A stretch of DNA of 64,000 bases, from contig OY754978.1 of the NCBI GenBank assembly GCA_963576475.1, forward strand, positions 1,351,364 to 1,415,363, in the 5' to 3' direction. Source of the stretch: Molanna angustata. Taxonomy: Eukaryota; Arthropoda; Insecta; Trichoptera; Molannidae. The notes under the pieces are model-generated. The model did no database searches and was not told the origin of the DNA. It saw nothing but the letters and a program-made list of their open reading frames with translations. Shown here in pieces: positions 43,067 through 53,039 of the stretch; within the stretch, counting starts at the first letter, position 1; every line of letters begins with the position of its first letter. The position numbers and the translations under genes were made by a program.

Positions 43067-43244
43067 TAATATAATAATGTTAGTGTCATTATATAATAAT
43101 GTTAGTAACAAAGACAAAACAAAGCTACTGACTGTAGGCCGAACGTAACAGCAAATGAGAGTAGTGATGTCGGGAGTTCCACTAAAGAACACCAAGGAGT
43201 TTGTCTACCTCGGGAGCAAAGATATTCTGCTATTTTTATTGTTC
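43067..43244. other. Nothing recognised
   Basis: Short stretch with ATAATGTTAGT twice. 43140-43215 may be LINE-derived (AACACCAAGGAGTTTGTCTA, CCTCGGGAGCAAAG; encoded FVYLGSK resembles the RTE Y-L-G-S block). Confidence 0.4.
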
Positions 43245-43400
43245 TATTCATTCACGAGTTGGATATTGGCCCCTCTACGTTAGTGGTATGAAATACGCCT
43301 GATGGCAGTTCCTTGCGTCGTCTGACGAGCAGCCGCTCCGGAAATATACAGAACTTAACGTTCTAAAACGTTCCTAATGGAGTGGGGTGCGAAATCCTCT
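43245..43400 (+). repeat. Dispersed repeat D, copy 4
   Basis: GTTAGTGGTATGAAATACGC, CTGATGGCAGTTCCTTGCGT, CGTCTGACGAGCAGCCGCTC, CGTTCCTAATGGAGTGGGGT. Confidence 0.65.
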
Positions 43401-43631
43401 CAATGTTTGATTCATTGTAACGTTTGAGAAGCGATAATGATATTTGAAAGCCACTGTTCACGTTGATGGATGTATTGACGTATTGATTTCCCCATCTACC
43501 TTCCTCCTCTACTCCCACCCTTATCCATTTGTTCCAATCACCCCCCGCGGAAACGCAACAGGTGGTACTTGGGGGGGGGGGATCCTTGACCAGCGCCATT
43601 CCCTGTAGATTAGATTTTGCATTAGTAGCTT
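43401..43631. other. Nothing recognised; G-run
   Basis: 43571-43580 is a run of ten G. A 78-codon minus frame here is not recognisable. Confidence 0.45.
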
Positions 43632-44459
43632 ACTCCAACTGTCAATTTATTATAGAGAATTTATTTCAACTTACTTTAGATCGAAAACACTAACTTAGAA
43701 GCTTCGCCGCATATATATTTATGTTATATATGGTTTTACTCGGAATTCGGTGTAGAACATTAAGTGTCGGTGTCTCCCTTATATTTTTGATCCGCTTGAT
43801 GCACAGAGCTCAAAATCTCAGAAAATTTTAGGCTTACAAAACTTTTTTACTCAATTATGAATTATTGATCCAATCAGAAGTTTTCAACAATTGATTTTTT
43901 ATATTTCCGTGTATTTCAAAAACCATTATAGAACGCTGATTTTTTTAATAAATATAGTCTAATACAATATCTCAAACTTGTTCTTATGAAAATGTTCCAG
44001 GGTTTCTCAATTTTTTTTATTAAGAAAAACATTTTTCATGACAAATTTATGTGTTTAACTTTCTATATTTATATTTTAAGGGTAGATATTGTGTATGGCA
44101 GTACCTATACACAATATCTACGGCAACTCCTAGTTTGATACTTAATCTCCAAACATACATACATACCATCAAGCTTTTTACATTTTCGGGGTAGGAAAAA
44201 AGACCTGACCTCCACACTATCCTAACTTGACATACAGGTTCCGCGTAGAAATATTATGAAAATAAATTAATAAAAATTTGTTTTTCGTTCTATAAAATTT
44301 AATTTATTTTCGACGCGTTTTGTGCAAGGCACATCGTCAGAAAAATGACATGCTTTGTATGGAAAACAAAATATCAAATTATTTGAATAAAAGGTTTTAT
44401 AGTTTGATATGTATACTATCGCCATCGACATTTTGTTGTCATGTTTTACATGCAACTAG
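43632..44459 (+). mobile_element. HINE, full-length but diverged, with ~110-base insert
   Basis: Begins ACTCCAACTGTCAA and ends CATGTTTTACATGCAACTAG followed by T; the subterminal repeat is degraded (CATCGACATTTTGTTG). The antisense RTE piece is at 44156-44236. Compared with the 38.9 kb copy, about 110 bases near 44237-44350 are foreign and include GACGCGTTTTGTGCAAGGCA. Confidence 0.75.
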
Positions 44460-45022
44460 TATAATATCTGACAACACTGACACAGACAGCATGTGTAGGT
44501 ACCTACATACATGCGTTTCCCTCACACTCTCACACATCAGTCACACATAAATATTATACTGACGTGTACCGCATTGCGAAAGAGATAAAATTAACAAAAT
44601 AACATCATGAAATAAGCAGCTGAGGAGGGGGAGGGACTATAAGAACAAATAGGTACTTAGTTTTGTTTTAAGATCCTCTGTTATAATAAATTATTGACAC
44701 TTACTAGTAATTGGTGAATGAATGATCATTTTCATGGTGAAGGTCATCCATTGTCCGATAAAAAGTACCTAATTGTTTTGTTTACCCAAAATATGTTTTT
44801 TTTGTTAATTTTCTATGGAGTTCCATCAATAATTATTTGCTCGTTGATAAGTTATTTAAATATAAAATGTAGATATTTAAATATATTTATCTATTTGTGG
44901 ATGTCATTATTTAAACAGCGTTTATGGTCATAGTGAAGAAATTCACAATTATGTGCAATATTCTAACAAATGCAAGATAGATATGGTAGGTATACCCACT
45001 GCATACTTGTTATGTAGGTACC
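44460..45022. other. Nothing recognised
   Basis: AT-rich noncoding DNA with GTAGGTACCTACATAC at 44496. Confidence 0.5.
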
Positions 45023-45028
45023 TACATA

Positions 45029-45879
45029 GGGTGACAGGAAAATTATTCGAAAAACAGTTATTCGAATGCTCAATTTTACGAAAATCAATTTTACGAATGG
45101 CAATTATTCGAATCACATTTTTTCGAAAAACAATTTTCCGAACACACAATTATCAGAATTCACAATTGTTCGAATTTTTATGACGTCATGTTGGTAGTAT
45201 CGTGAGAGGAATAAACCATAGATTTTTATTATAATATACTAGATGTCGTAGTTAGCAAATTTTGTATGAATCGAAAACAAATGACTCACTTTTTGCACGG
45301 AGTAGGTACTACCACAGTATATTATGTATAATAAAAATCTTTGGAATAAACAACATGGCGATGCACCGCGCTGTCAGATATCCTAAGATGTACACCTTTT
45401 TTTTTTTAACCTAAACCTACAAAACTTTGGTAAAAATAGGTTGGTTAGGTTTGTTTGTAGCTATAATTGCGACTGGCGTGAGCCAGTTGCATTATATATT
45501 TAAAAAAGTAACTATAATATTAAAATAAAATAACTAAATTGGTGTGAATACTAGATAAATATAAACTGGTGTACAAACTAGACTATCCCGCGCTGTCAAA
45601 CATCAGTTATTAAAAATGTGCAAACATATGTACCCAACAATAATACAACAAGTAATAATAGTCTTCATCGAATATATTTTACTGGCAACAAATATGTCAA
45701 AGGAGGCAACATAATGACATAAAATATATTAAATTCGGTTAATTGGTTTTCCAACAAATGTTAGTTCGAATAATTTGCTTTCGGACAATTGTCATTCTGA
45801 TAACTGATTTTCGAAAAATTGTTATTCGTACAATTGCGCATTCGATCAATTGTGTTTCGAAGAATTTTCATGTAATCCC
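45029..45879. mobile_element. Non-autonomous transposon with TTCGAA-subrepeat ends
   Basis: The element is bracketed by TACATA (45023-45028 and 45880-45885). The ends GGGTGACAGGAAAATTATTC and, inverted, GGGATTACATGAAAATTCTT are followed on both sides by about 140 bases of spaced words of the type TTCGAATAATTG, TTTCCGAACACACAATTATC, ATTCGTACAATTGCG. The ~570-base core has no conserved frame. No superfamily is assigned. Confidence 0.75.
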
Positions 45880-45910
45880 TACATAGTATATTGTACGTCT
45901 GTATGACTTA

Positions 45911-46061
45911 TGATCGTAGGTATTAAAAGAGTTATTTGAGAAAATGTAAGAAAACGGTCCCGTACTGCTAGAATAATGGAGGTATAATACACGCTAGAAT
46001 ACTGTTTACGGACCTCAACGTTTTCTTACATTATTCTTAAATAACTCCCGTAATTCGACCC
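45911..46061. mobile_element. Harbinger-like MITE N, copy 2 (uninterrupted)
   Basis: TTA flanks both sides (45908-45910, 46062-46064). The right end inverted, GGGTCGAATTACGGGAGTTA, and the left GATCGTAGGTATTAAAAGAG frame a palindromic core with AATGTAAGAAAACG and CGTTTTCTTACATT. 151 bases. Confidence 0.8.
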
Positions 46062-46104
46062 TTAGTCTGTAATTATTATTACTTATATTTAAAAATAAAT
46101 AACG

Positions 46105-46160
46105 TCTTAATAGAGACGAATTTGGAATATTTAAGGAACCGGGAAATCAAAGAACCTGCA
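46105..46160. mobile_element. MITE M, left half
   Basis: TTAATAGAGACGAATTTGGA, ATATTTAAGGAACCGGGAA and CCTGCAGGG parallel the left arm of the 24.6 kb hairpin. Confidence 0.55.
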
Positions 46161-46621
46161 GGGCTTGCGACATGTCGTCTGTTGGTTTACACGATCACTT
46201 TATGCGCTTGCGCAACGTCTACCAATTATGCATTTTTATCGAGTTCCCTGTCAATCCAATTTTTGAAGGTTCTATGCATTTTAATAATGAAAATCAGTTC
46301 GTTTGAAAATAAGCTGATAAAACCATCTATGAAGTGACGAATAAACTTTTTGTAACGCCATCTATTGAGAAATTGGTATGTAAACAATGAAAGTAACAGT
46401 CCTCATACATTTGGTGACGTATATGCATGTGTATGTAAAACTATATTTGATATTATACCTATATTGATCTAATTTCATAATATTCTTGAGATAAATCAAC
46501 GTGTTCCTACATTTCTTTAGTTCTTCCAAGCTTGACTTTGGTATCGAGATGGCAAATTAATTGTGATACATACCTATCTTATGTATGTATTTGTATTGTT
46601 ATATTTTAATGATAAACAAAA
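46161..46621. other. Nothing recognised
   Basis: Noncoding; AT-rich. Confidence 0.5.
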
Positions 46622-46797
46622 CATTCATTCATACCATCACCAGCAACGGGTTGTGGGGTGTGCAAAGGAAGCACGATACACGCGTGCACACCACTGCACT
46701 ACATTCAGAATGGGTGGTGAACTATGTGAGATGTTATTTTGCGTCATGTGTTTTCGATTAACCGGTTCTAGAGTGGAAATCCATTTTAAAATGAACA
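46622..46797 (-). mobile_element. SINE-like family C, copy 4
   Basis: TTCATTCATACCATCACCAG, GTGTGCAAAGGAAGCACGAT, CACTACATTCAGAATGGGTG and GAGATGTTATTTTGCGTCAT align with the 20.5 kb copy; the ACCCCACATTGTGG segment is partly deleted. Confidence 0.7.
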
Positions 46798-47017
46798 AAT
46801 AAAATGAAACAGTTTTTTCCACAGATTAGATTTATTGTGCCCAAAAGTTTTCGCGCAGGTGCATTATCCAGGCATTATCCAGGATTTTACAGAGTTTCAT
46901 TTAGACTTTGATAATGCTGAGTCATATATTTATTTATTTTATTACAGCGTTTGCCATTTATATAAAGTTTTTCACAAAAGATACAAAATATAGTACATAA
47001 TAATGTGTAAAAATACA
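46798..47017 (-). mobile_element. Probable LINE 3' tail
   Basis: ATTTATTTATTTTATTACAG at 46928 on the plus strand, the complement of a TAAA tail, then A-rich sequence. Confidence 0.4.
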
Positions 47018-47595
47018 TATACAGAGGGTGGTCAATTTAATGTACTCAGACCTAATAGCATATGTTTTTACATTTATTTTAGTGCACCATTATATTTTTA
47101 ATATTCACAAAGGGGCTTATCAGGATTAAATAAAATAATGTTGATATTTTGGCTTTTTTACTGGTGTTAGGTCACATTCCCTTGCCATTCTACAAAAAAG
47201 TAAAAAATAATATAATATGAGTATCATCTGACGTATGTCCTTAAATAAGGAATTGAAAGTGACTAAAATTACCACACAATACACAAATATAAAGTACTTA
47301 TGTGATTGAAAACAATATTAATCCAAAAAGAAAATAATTAAATTAATTGACATAACAAAAAAATTACAAAAACACGTTTTCATACAAAAATTGCATGAAC
47401 TGAACTAAGATCTGTAGCCAACATCACTATGCAAGTATTATAATGTTGGTATCACTAAAAAATAAGAACAATATTAGTACTAATGAAAAATAGAATAAAG
47501 TATTCCAATATTAACTCAATTAACAAAGTTATAGTAAGATATATGCAACGATTTGTGTACTTTTTGTGTGAGTACATTAAATTACCCTCTGTATA
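47018..47595. mobile_element. Mariner-like MITE
   Basis: TATACAGAGGGTGGTCAATTTAATGTACTCA at the left is mirrored by TGAGTACATTAAATT-ACCCTCTGTATA at the right (a GGTC block is missing on one side). The TA at each border fits the Tc1/mariner target. About 577 bases, AT-rich, no transposase. Confidence 0.8.
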
Positions 47596-47704
47596 ACAAA
47601 AAAAAAACAAACAAAAATACCCACATACATATTGGTAGGTACTTACAATTATTATTCGTATTTGTTACCTCGTTGAAAACGTTCGGTCATAAGAAATCGA
47701 ATAT

Positions 47705-47795
47705 TTGGAAAGGTGCTGTTTTTCATTTTCATTATAGAAAAGAGTGGGTGGACTATTTTAAGCCGGTGCTGTACAGCAACATCTAGACGAAAATC
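47705..47795 (-). mobile_element. SINE-like family C, 5' part only
   Basis: TATAGAAAAGAGTGGGTGGA, CTATTTTAAGCCGGTGCTG and CAGCAACAT correspond to the far end of the 51.3 kb copy. Confidence 0.55.
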
Positions 47796-48184
47796 ATATT
47801 TCATATACCCACATTCTACACACAATACCTACATATTGAGAATAAATCAAAATAAAAAAGGCTTGCAGAATAGCAAGTCTCTATGTAAAGAGAAGTATCT
47901 ATGTAAAGCGTCCTTGACTGAGGTAGATTCACAAAATCGACGCTATATACCTAAACCAGTAAAGTAAATTGATAAAACTAAAAAATAAACTAAAACACCC
48001 AAGTATTATGTTCTCATGAATGTAGGTAAGTAATTCGTAACGCGATGCCAAGCTGTGAATTTATTAAACCGTTCAATGTACCTATGTATTTATTTTACTG
48101 TGAATATAAATGAAAATATGTATTGTTTATCTTGTGACCTTCGCACTAAAACTATTATTCTGCGTTAAAGACATACATTATACA
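47796..48184. other. Nothing recognised
   Basis: AT-rich noncoding DNA. Confidence 0.5.
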
Positions 48185-48540
48185 TTTATTATTTATTTAT
48201 TGAATATTCTTTTCTTTTTAACAATATTACATCATAAATTTACAAGTTTTATATTATTTACCATAGAAACATTATTGTAATATCTCATCAAAAAGTTTTA
48301 AATGTTGTGCTTGATAACAAAACAAATATAAAGAGAAAGTAAGCAATATGTACAACATAAACAAACATTCAAAAACAAAGCAGGTAAATTAAACAATTTT
48401 GGTCATAATATCCTATATAAACTATACCTACACCATTACCCACACCAATTAAGATTATATGTATACACACTAGTACATTTTATCTATTACTTTTAGAAGT
48501 TTTATTATCATTCCATATATGGCGATGGTATTTTTAACTT
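48185..48540 (-). mobile_element. Possible LINE 3' tail
   Basis: TTTATTATTTATTTATTGAA followed by A-rich sequence as at other minus-strand LINE ends. No protein. Confidence 0.35.
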
Positions 48541-48563
48541 ATTTTCAAGTGTTTGAAATTTAC

Positions 48564-48866
48564 CATTCAACATAGTCGGTATATGGTATTCAACATAGTC
48601 GGTATATGGTATTCAACATAGTCGGTATATGGTATTCAACATAGTCGGTATATGGTATTCAACATAGTCGGTATATGGTATTCAACATAGTCGGTATATG
48701 GTATTCAACATAGTCGGTATATGGTATTCAACATAGTCGGTATATGGTATTCAATATAGTCGGTATATGGTATTCAACATAGTCGGTATATGGTATTCAA
48801 CATAGTCGGTATATGGTATTCAACATAGTCGGTATATGGTATTCAACATAGTCGGTATATGGTATT
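48564..48866. repeat. 23-base satellite-like array, 13 units
   Basis: CATAGTCGGTATATGGTATT plus CAA is repeated at exact 23-base intervals from 48571 to 48847. I see one substitution (CATAG to TATAG at 48755). The last unit runs into TTTAAAAAAATG. The homogeneity points to very recent expansion. Confidence 0.95.
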
Positions 48867-48909
48867 TTAAAAAAATGATAAGGGAAGTCAATAAAAATGT
48901 ATTGTTGGT

Positions 48910-49035
48910 ATAAATATCGCCAAATATCTTGAACCAGGCTTCCGGGTTTGCAGAGTGTAAATTTGTGTCTTTTTGCTTCGTTCGTATACGTGCAAATCGC
49001 CCCCCTTCTCGGCGAAATGTCTCAAGATATTTGGC
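48910..49035. repeat. Dispersed repeat F, copy 2, with inverted ends
   Basis: CGCCAAATATCTTGAACCAG at the left and TCTCAAGATATTTGGCGACA at the right are inverted; the interior matches 12530-12660. Confidence 0.65.
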
Positions 49036-49044
49036 GACAACTAT

Positions 49045-49245
49045 ATATTAATAATAATAATAATGAACACTTCCTTGCACCTTGCGCAAGTGGCGAGTTT
49101 CTTGCCGTATGGCAATTTATTCCAACTAACCAGTATTTCCAGCCCAGAGAATCAATATTTGCGTGAGAAATGAATTTAAATAAATTTCTCCTCTGCTGGG
49201 AATCGAACCCAGGACGCCCGCACAGAAACCAAACGGCTTACTAAT
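49045..49245 (-). mobile_element. tRNA-derived SINE A, copy 3
   Basis: Reverse complement of the 33.9 kb copy: (AAT)n, CTTGCGCAAGTGGCGAG, TTGCCGTATGGCAATTTATT, CCAGCCCAGAGAATC, GGGAATCGAACCCAGGAC (box B) and AACGGCTTAC. The head is cut within box A, where ACTAATACTCG follows. Confidence 0.85.
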
Positions 49246-49261
49246 ACTCGTTTAACGCAAG

Positions 49262-49380
49262 CGCTTAAAAGATCACGTATAATAATGACAGGACGTAAAC
49301 CCCGTAGGTGTCTGATTTACCGGTTTTCCTATACATATATTGCAACTTCGTCTCTATTGAGATAATATAAAGTTTGTCAT
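49262..49380. mobile_element. MITE M, right half
   Basis: CCGGTTTTCC, TTGCAACTTCGTCTCTATTG and AAGTTTGTCA parallel the right arm of 24571-24718. Confidence 0.6.
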
Positions 49381-49565
49381 GAAATATTACTTTTCGTTTT
49401 CGTATTCATACGCGACCAAAATGAAATTAGAATAAACGCAATGGAAAATTGACAAATGGGTCTCTTAGATTTAGACGATTTAGCGGCAAAGCAATATATA
49501 ACGAGAAAACGCTGAAAGCTAAAATAAAAAAAAACTTATAAAGTTATAAAAAATCTAATTATATC
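49381..49565. other. Nothing recognised
   Basis: Short AT-rich spacer. Confidence 0.5.
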
Positions 49566-49760
49566 TAGGGGGGGGGGGGGCAAGTCTGATCCGACCGGCA
49601 AAATCAAAACCCTAGTGATTACCCATATCATGGATATTATTATTATGTGGAGTTCAACAATATCTTTAGATGTCATAGAACTCCATATGATTATTGTATC
49701 CATGATATGGGTAATCACTAGGGTTTTGATTTCGCCGGTCGGACCAGACATGCCCCCTAG
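49566..49760. mobile_element. Hairpin MITE J, copy 4
   Basis: The best arm match of the family: GGGCAAGTCTGATCCGACCG / CGGTCGGACCAGACATGCCC, AAATCAAAACCCTAGTGATT / AATCACTAGGGTTTTGATTT, CCCATATCATGGATA / TATCCATGATATGGG. The left end carries a run of about 13 G. Confidence 0.9.
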
Positions 49761-50096
49761 GAGAGGAAAAAATCCGATCGAATCTGTCATTTTTGTACTT
49801 ATGTGCATTTTCTATGGTGATGTTATATCGCATTTTTTATAGAGAATGTCATTTAAGTTTTTTTAAAACATTTTCACCATTTTTACGTAGTTAATAATAT
49901 TATAAATTCAAATGTTTGTATGTATAGATGTTTGTTACTCACGCGAAAACGGCTGATATATTTTGGATGAAAGTGGCATTAAGTTATGTATATCCTAGAA
50001 AAGGATATTATATTTTTTACATTCATTCATATTTTCATTAAATATTTTCATTAAATAAAATCGTGTAATAACTGAGCTTGCGCGTGTATGAACGCT
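49761..50096. other. Nothing recognised
   Basis: AT-rich. TTCATTAAATATTTTCATTA is a short direct repeat near 50035-50055. Confidence 0.5.
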
Positions 50097-50305
50097 AGTC
50101 AGTCTTTAGATACCTGACACCAAAACCTAAGGCCCCGGGTTCGATTCCCGGTGGAGACACAGTTTCTAATTGTGTTTTCAGTCTGGATCTGTGAGATAAT
50201 AAATATCATAAGTCTACAGAATGTGGCAACTTGTTACTGGGTACATGTTAAATTGATATTTGACATAATACGTGTTAGTTGCCCGATAAGCAAATAAGAA
50301 ATAAG
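50097..50305 (+). mobile_element. tRNA-derived SINE B, copy 1
   Basis: GGTTCGATTCCCGGTGGAG is a box B; the box A region is degraded (CTAGTCAGTCTTTAGATACC). The body: TCAGTCTGGATCTGTGAGAT, ATCATAAGTCTACAGAATGT, GGCAACTTGTTACTGGGTAC, ATATTTGACATAATACGTGT, TAGTTGCCCGATAAG. Confidence 0.8.
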
Positions 50306-50924
50306 AATCGCATTAAATTAGGATTTTTTTTGTTTTTGTTATATTTGTAAAAGTTTTTTCTTATAAATCTACAGAAATCGTTAAAAAACATTTATCACTC
50401 TGTCATATTAAATTCAGATTCTTATTATTAAGTTTTAAATGTGAGATTAGAAGTAGGTGTACTTAATTTGGAGATATGGCAACATTAGTCAGTTTATTTG
50501 GCTGACTGACATTACCATGAAGGGCACTGCACAAGTGAAACGCAGAATAAATAGTATGATCAATTTGATTCGTTTTGTATTCGTTTTCCAGGATCATGTT
50601 GGTTGCTTGCTTCAACTGGCAGACTTCCAACTTATCTTGTGGTTGGTACTTAGGTACCTACTTCCATTCCTCTGCATATACCGCTTACAAAATATATATA
50701 CAACACATTTTAATCTACATACAATAAAAATATCCTTTGGTTATTTGTTTTAAGCACAAGCGTTTCATATTGCTAAACCATCTTTCAAAATACACAACTT
50801 TAGGGACCTATAGGTATGTGCAACACTTTGGAATGACCATTAAGGAGGTCACTCAGTTGTCAGCTTTAAGAGCAATTGCGAATCATTAGTGACATTCTGT
50901 TCTTATTTGTAACTTCTTGAACAT
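50306..50924. other. Nothing recognised
   Basis: Noncoding; a 98-codon plus frame at 50457-50753 starts at GTG and shows no domain. Confidence 0.45.
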
Positions 50925-51298
50925 ACCTTTAATTGCATTAACACTGGCGGACTTATTGCCAAACGGCAATTTCTTCCAACAAACCAGTGTTGATGTTTTA
51001 TTAAACAATATAAATATAGCAATAAAGATTGTAATGACATGAAAAAACAAATAAAAAAGATACTAAAAAGATTACAGAAGAAAAGTAAAAAATAAAAAGA
51101 CACAAAAGATAAAGAACAGTTCATAACAATGATAGGAAAATGAAAGGATAAGGAGAGAAAGAAGAAATCGGGTATTGTCAGTTAGATGTTTTTGCTTTAG
51201 CCTTTTTTGAATATGTTCAGTGAGATAGACGACGTTATACCAGGACTTGCTGATTGTACTTCAAATGAAGAGCAAAAATCTTCAAGTTCCGTGCTTGT
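50925..51298 (-). pseudogene. CR1/Jockey-group LINE 3' end
   Basis: Minus strand from 51298: NLEDFCSSFEVQSAS and NIFKKG are the decayed counterparts of VFSSSFQVQSAR and IFKGK in the 3.6 kb fragment. Then an A-rich 3' region, and the hairpin tail GCCGTTTGGCAATAAGTCCG on the minus strand at 50945-50970. Confidence 0.65.
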
Positions 51299-51302
51299 AT
51301 GC

Positions 51303-51605
51303 ATTTATAAACGAACATAATTCATACATACCATCACAGCTTATATCACAATGTGGGTTAACCAGCGACAGCTGTGCGGGTGTGCATTACCTTATAAAAG
51401 GAAGCACGACATATGAGTGCATGCCATCTTATCTCACAAAAACAAGCACTTCATTTGAACCGCATTGCTGAACTGTGTGATCTGTTATTTGCTTGCCTCT
51501 TGTATATTCGTTTACCCAGCTCTTATGGGACAGCCGAAAAAAATTATAATAGAAAAGAGTGGAAACACTATTCTAAGCCGGTGCCTCGCGGCAATGAATA
51601 TAATG
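51303..51605 (-). mobile_element. SINE-like family C, copy 5 (longest)
   Basis: ATTCATACATACCATCACAG, ACAATGTGGGTTAACCAGCG, CGGGTGTGCATTACCTTATA, AAAGGAAGCACGACAT, ATTGCTGAACTGTGTGATCT, TATAATAGAAAAGAGTGGAA, ACACTATTCTAAGCCGGTGC. About 300 bases. Confidence 0.75.
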
Positions 51606-51936
51606 AGGAATATAAAAACATATTAAAGTACTTAGCTATCTGGGTCAGGGTACAAGGGAGAAATACAGTCCAACTACTTCTGTCCTTAGTGGTTTTGTAA
51701 TCTAGCCACATCACATAGTAGGTAGGTACTAGTAGGTACTTATTTACATACATAATATGTACATACTAACTTCCATGTTATGTTTGCCTTATCATATTAA
51801 CCCTCTCCTTATCTTTACAACCACAAGAAATCCATCCGCTTAAAATGGATTATTAATAACTATAATAGTGATAGCGTAGAAGTCAAAGTTCTACCGTCAT
51901 TTAATGATTTTTTAAGTTTGAAAAGTCATTCTACCT
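51606..51936. other. Nothing recognised
   Basis: AT-rich; TAGGTAGGTACTAGTAGGTA at 51719. Confidence 0.5.
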
Positions 51937-52084
51937 ATAGGGCATGTCCGGTTCCATGGTAACCCATATCGTTGGGGTAACCCACGTTGTAAACATAATA
52001 TGGAGCATGAGTGTTCTATATAAAAAAATAAAATAACTAAAAGGAGGGTTTTCATTTCGCCGTATAACCGGACTTGCCTCCCTG
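51937..52084. mobile_element. Hairpin MITE J, copy 5 (diverged)
   Basis: TAGGGCATGTCCGGTTCCAT pairs with the CCGGACTTGCCTCCCTGA end; GGTAACCCATATCGTTGG and GGAGGGTTTTCATTTCGCCG keep family order. The core is rearranged. Confidence 0.7.
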
Positions 52085-52207
52085 ATCTATGATATAAAAC
52101 ATCATCAAGGTAGTACAAAGTTTTCTATGTGCGCATTTTGATCAAAAATTAAGTTTTAAAAAAAAATGCGCCGTTTTTTTAAAAAAAGTATAAATATTTC
52201 CTAGGAA
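52085..52207. other. Spacer
   Basis: A-rich; nothing seen. Confidence 0.5.
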
Positions 52208-52500
52208 CAAGCACATATTTATTTATTTATTTTATTTTGGGAAACAAAATAGCTGTTACATATTTTACATTAATAAAAAAAATAATAATCAGGAAAGTAA
52301 GCCAATTACATTGTTTCACAGATTAATATACATAATAAAGACAATTCAGTACAAAGTCAAAGACAAAAGTGTGGTGTAAGTGTACAATTGTGATGTGTGT
52401 GTGTGTATTTTATGAAGCGAGGGTGGGACATGAAGAAAGGTAGGAGAGGAGGAAAGGGTGAGTTGTCATATTAATATAGTATTAGACATACCAAAAATTA
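52208..52500 (-). mobile_element. Probable LINE 3' tail
   Basis: TTTATTTATTTATTTTATTT complement of a TAAA tail, then A-rich sequence with AATAGCTGTTACATATTTTA. A (GT)n run is at 52395-52410. Confidence 0.45.
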
Positions 52501-52751
52501 TGCAATTTGGTATGTGGCTGAAGTTTCGAACGCTCCAACGGAACGAACCAACGGATCAACGGCCAGGACACAACAGAGACAACCCAAGGAAAAAAGAATC
52601 TATATATTTATTTATTTATTATACACATTTTATTTGTAGATTCAATTGCCCGTCCATTCATTTATACATTGACCAGCTTCTTCAACCATCCACTCATTCA
52701 TGCACCAATGAACGGCAAAGCAAACGGAAAAATATGTACATTCTAATACAT

Positions 52752-52870
52752 TCCCTAAATTGCAAATGTTCCTGCCATAGGTGAACGAAATCGGTCGTGG
52801 CAGGATTCTAATTCGCAACTACCTACTGGATTACTAACCCAGCACGCTAACCGCTCTGTCACCGTCACTC
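52752..52870 (-). mobile_element. tRNA-like SINE fragment (family T)
   Basis: Minus strand: GACAGAGCGGTTAGCGTGCT (box A-like), GGGTTAGTAATCCAGTAGG, TTGCGAATTAGAATCCTGCC (box B-like), ACGACCGATTTCG. Not a usable tRNA: the box B region is disturbed and the 3' side does not pair. Confidence 0.6.
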
Positions 52871-53039
52871 TAAATATATAGACCCATATAATATACCTAT
52901 AGATAATCGGATATTTTCAAACGATCCGCTCAATAAAAGACCGGCTCTATATATCGATTGAACGACTGATTCGTTGAGCCAAAATTAGTCGTTCAATGAT
53001 TCAATCGTTGCTCTTTCCCTTTAAATCTTTCTTTCATAA

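Noticed and set aside
48564..48866. Regular 23-base repeats that superficially recall a CRISPR array
   Set aside because: Units are directly adjacent with no spacers, in a eukaryotic repeat context; it is a minisatellite.
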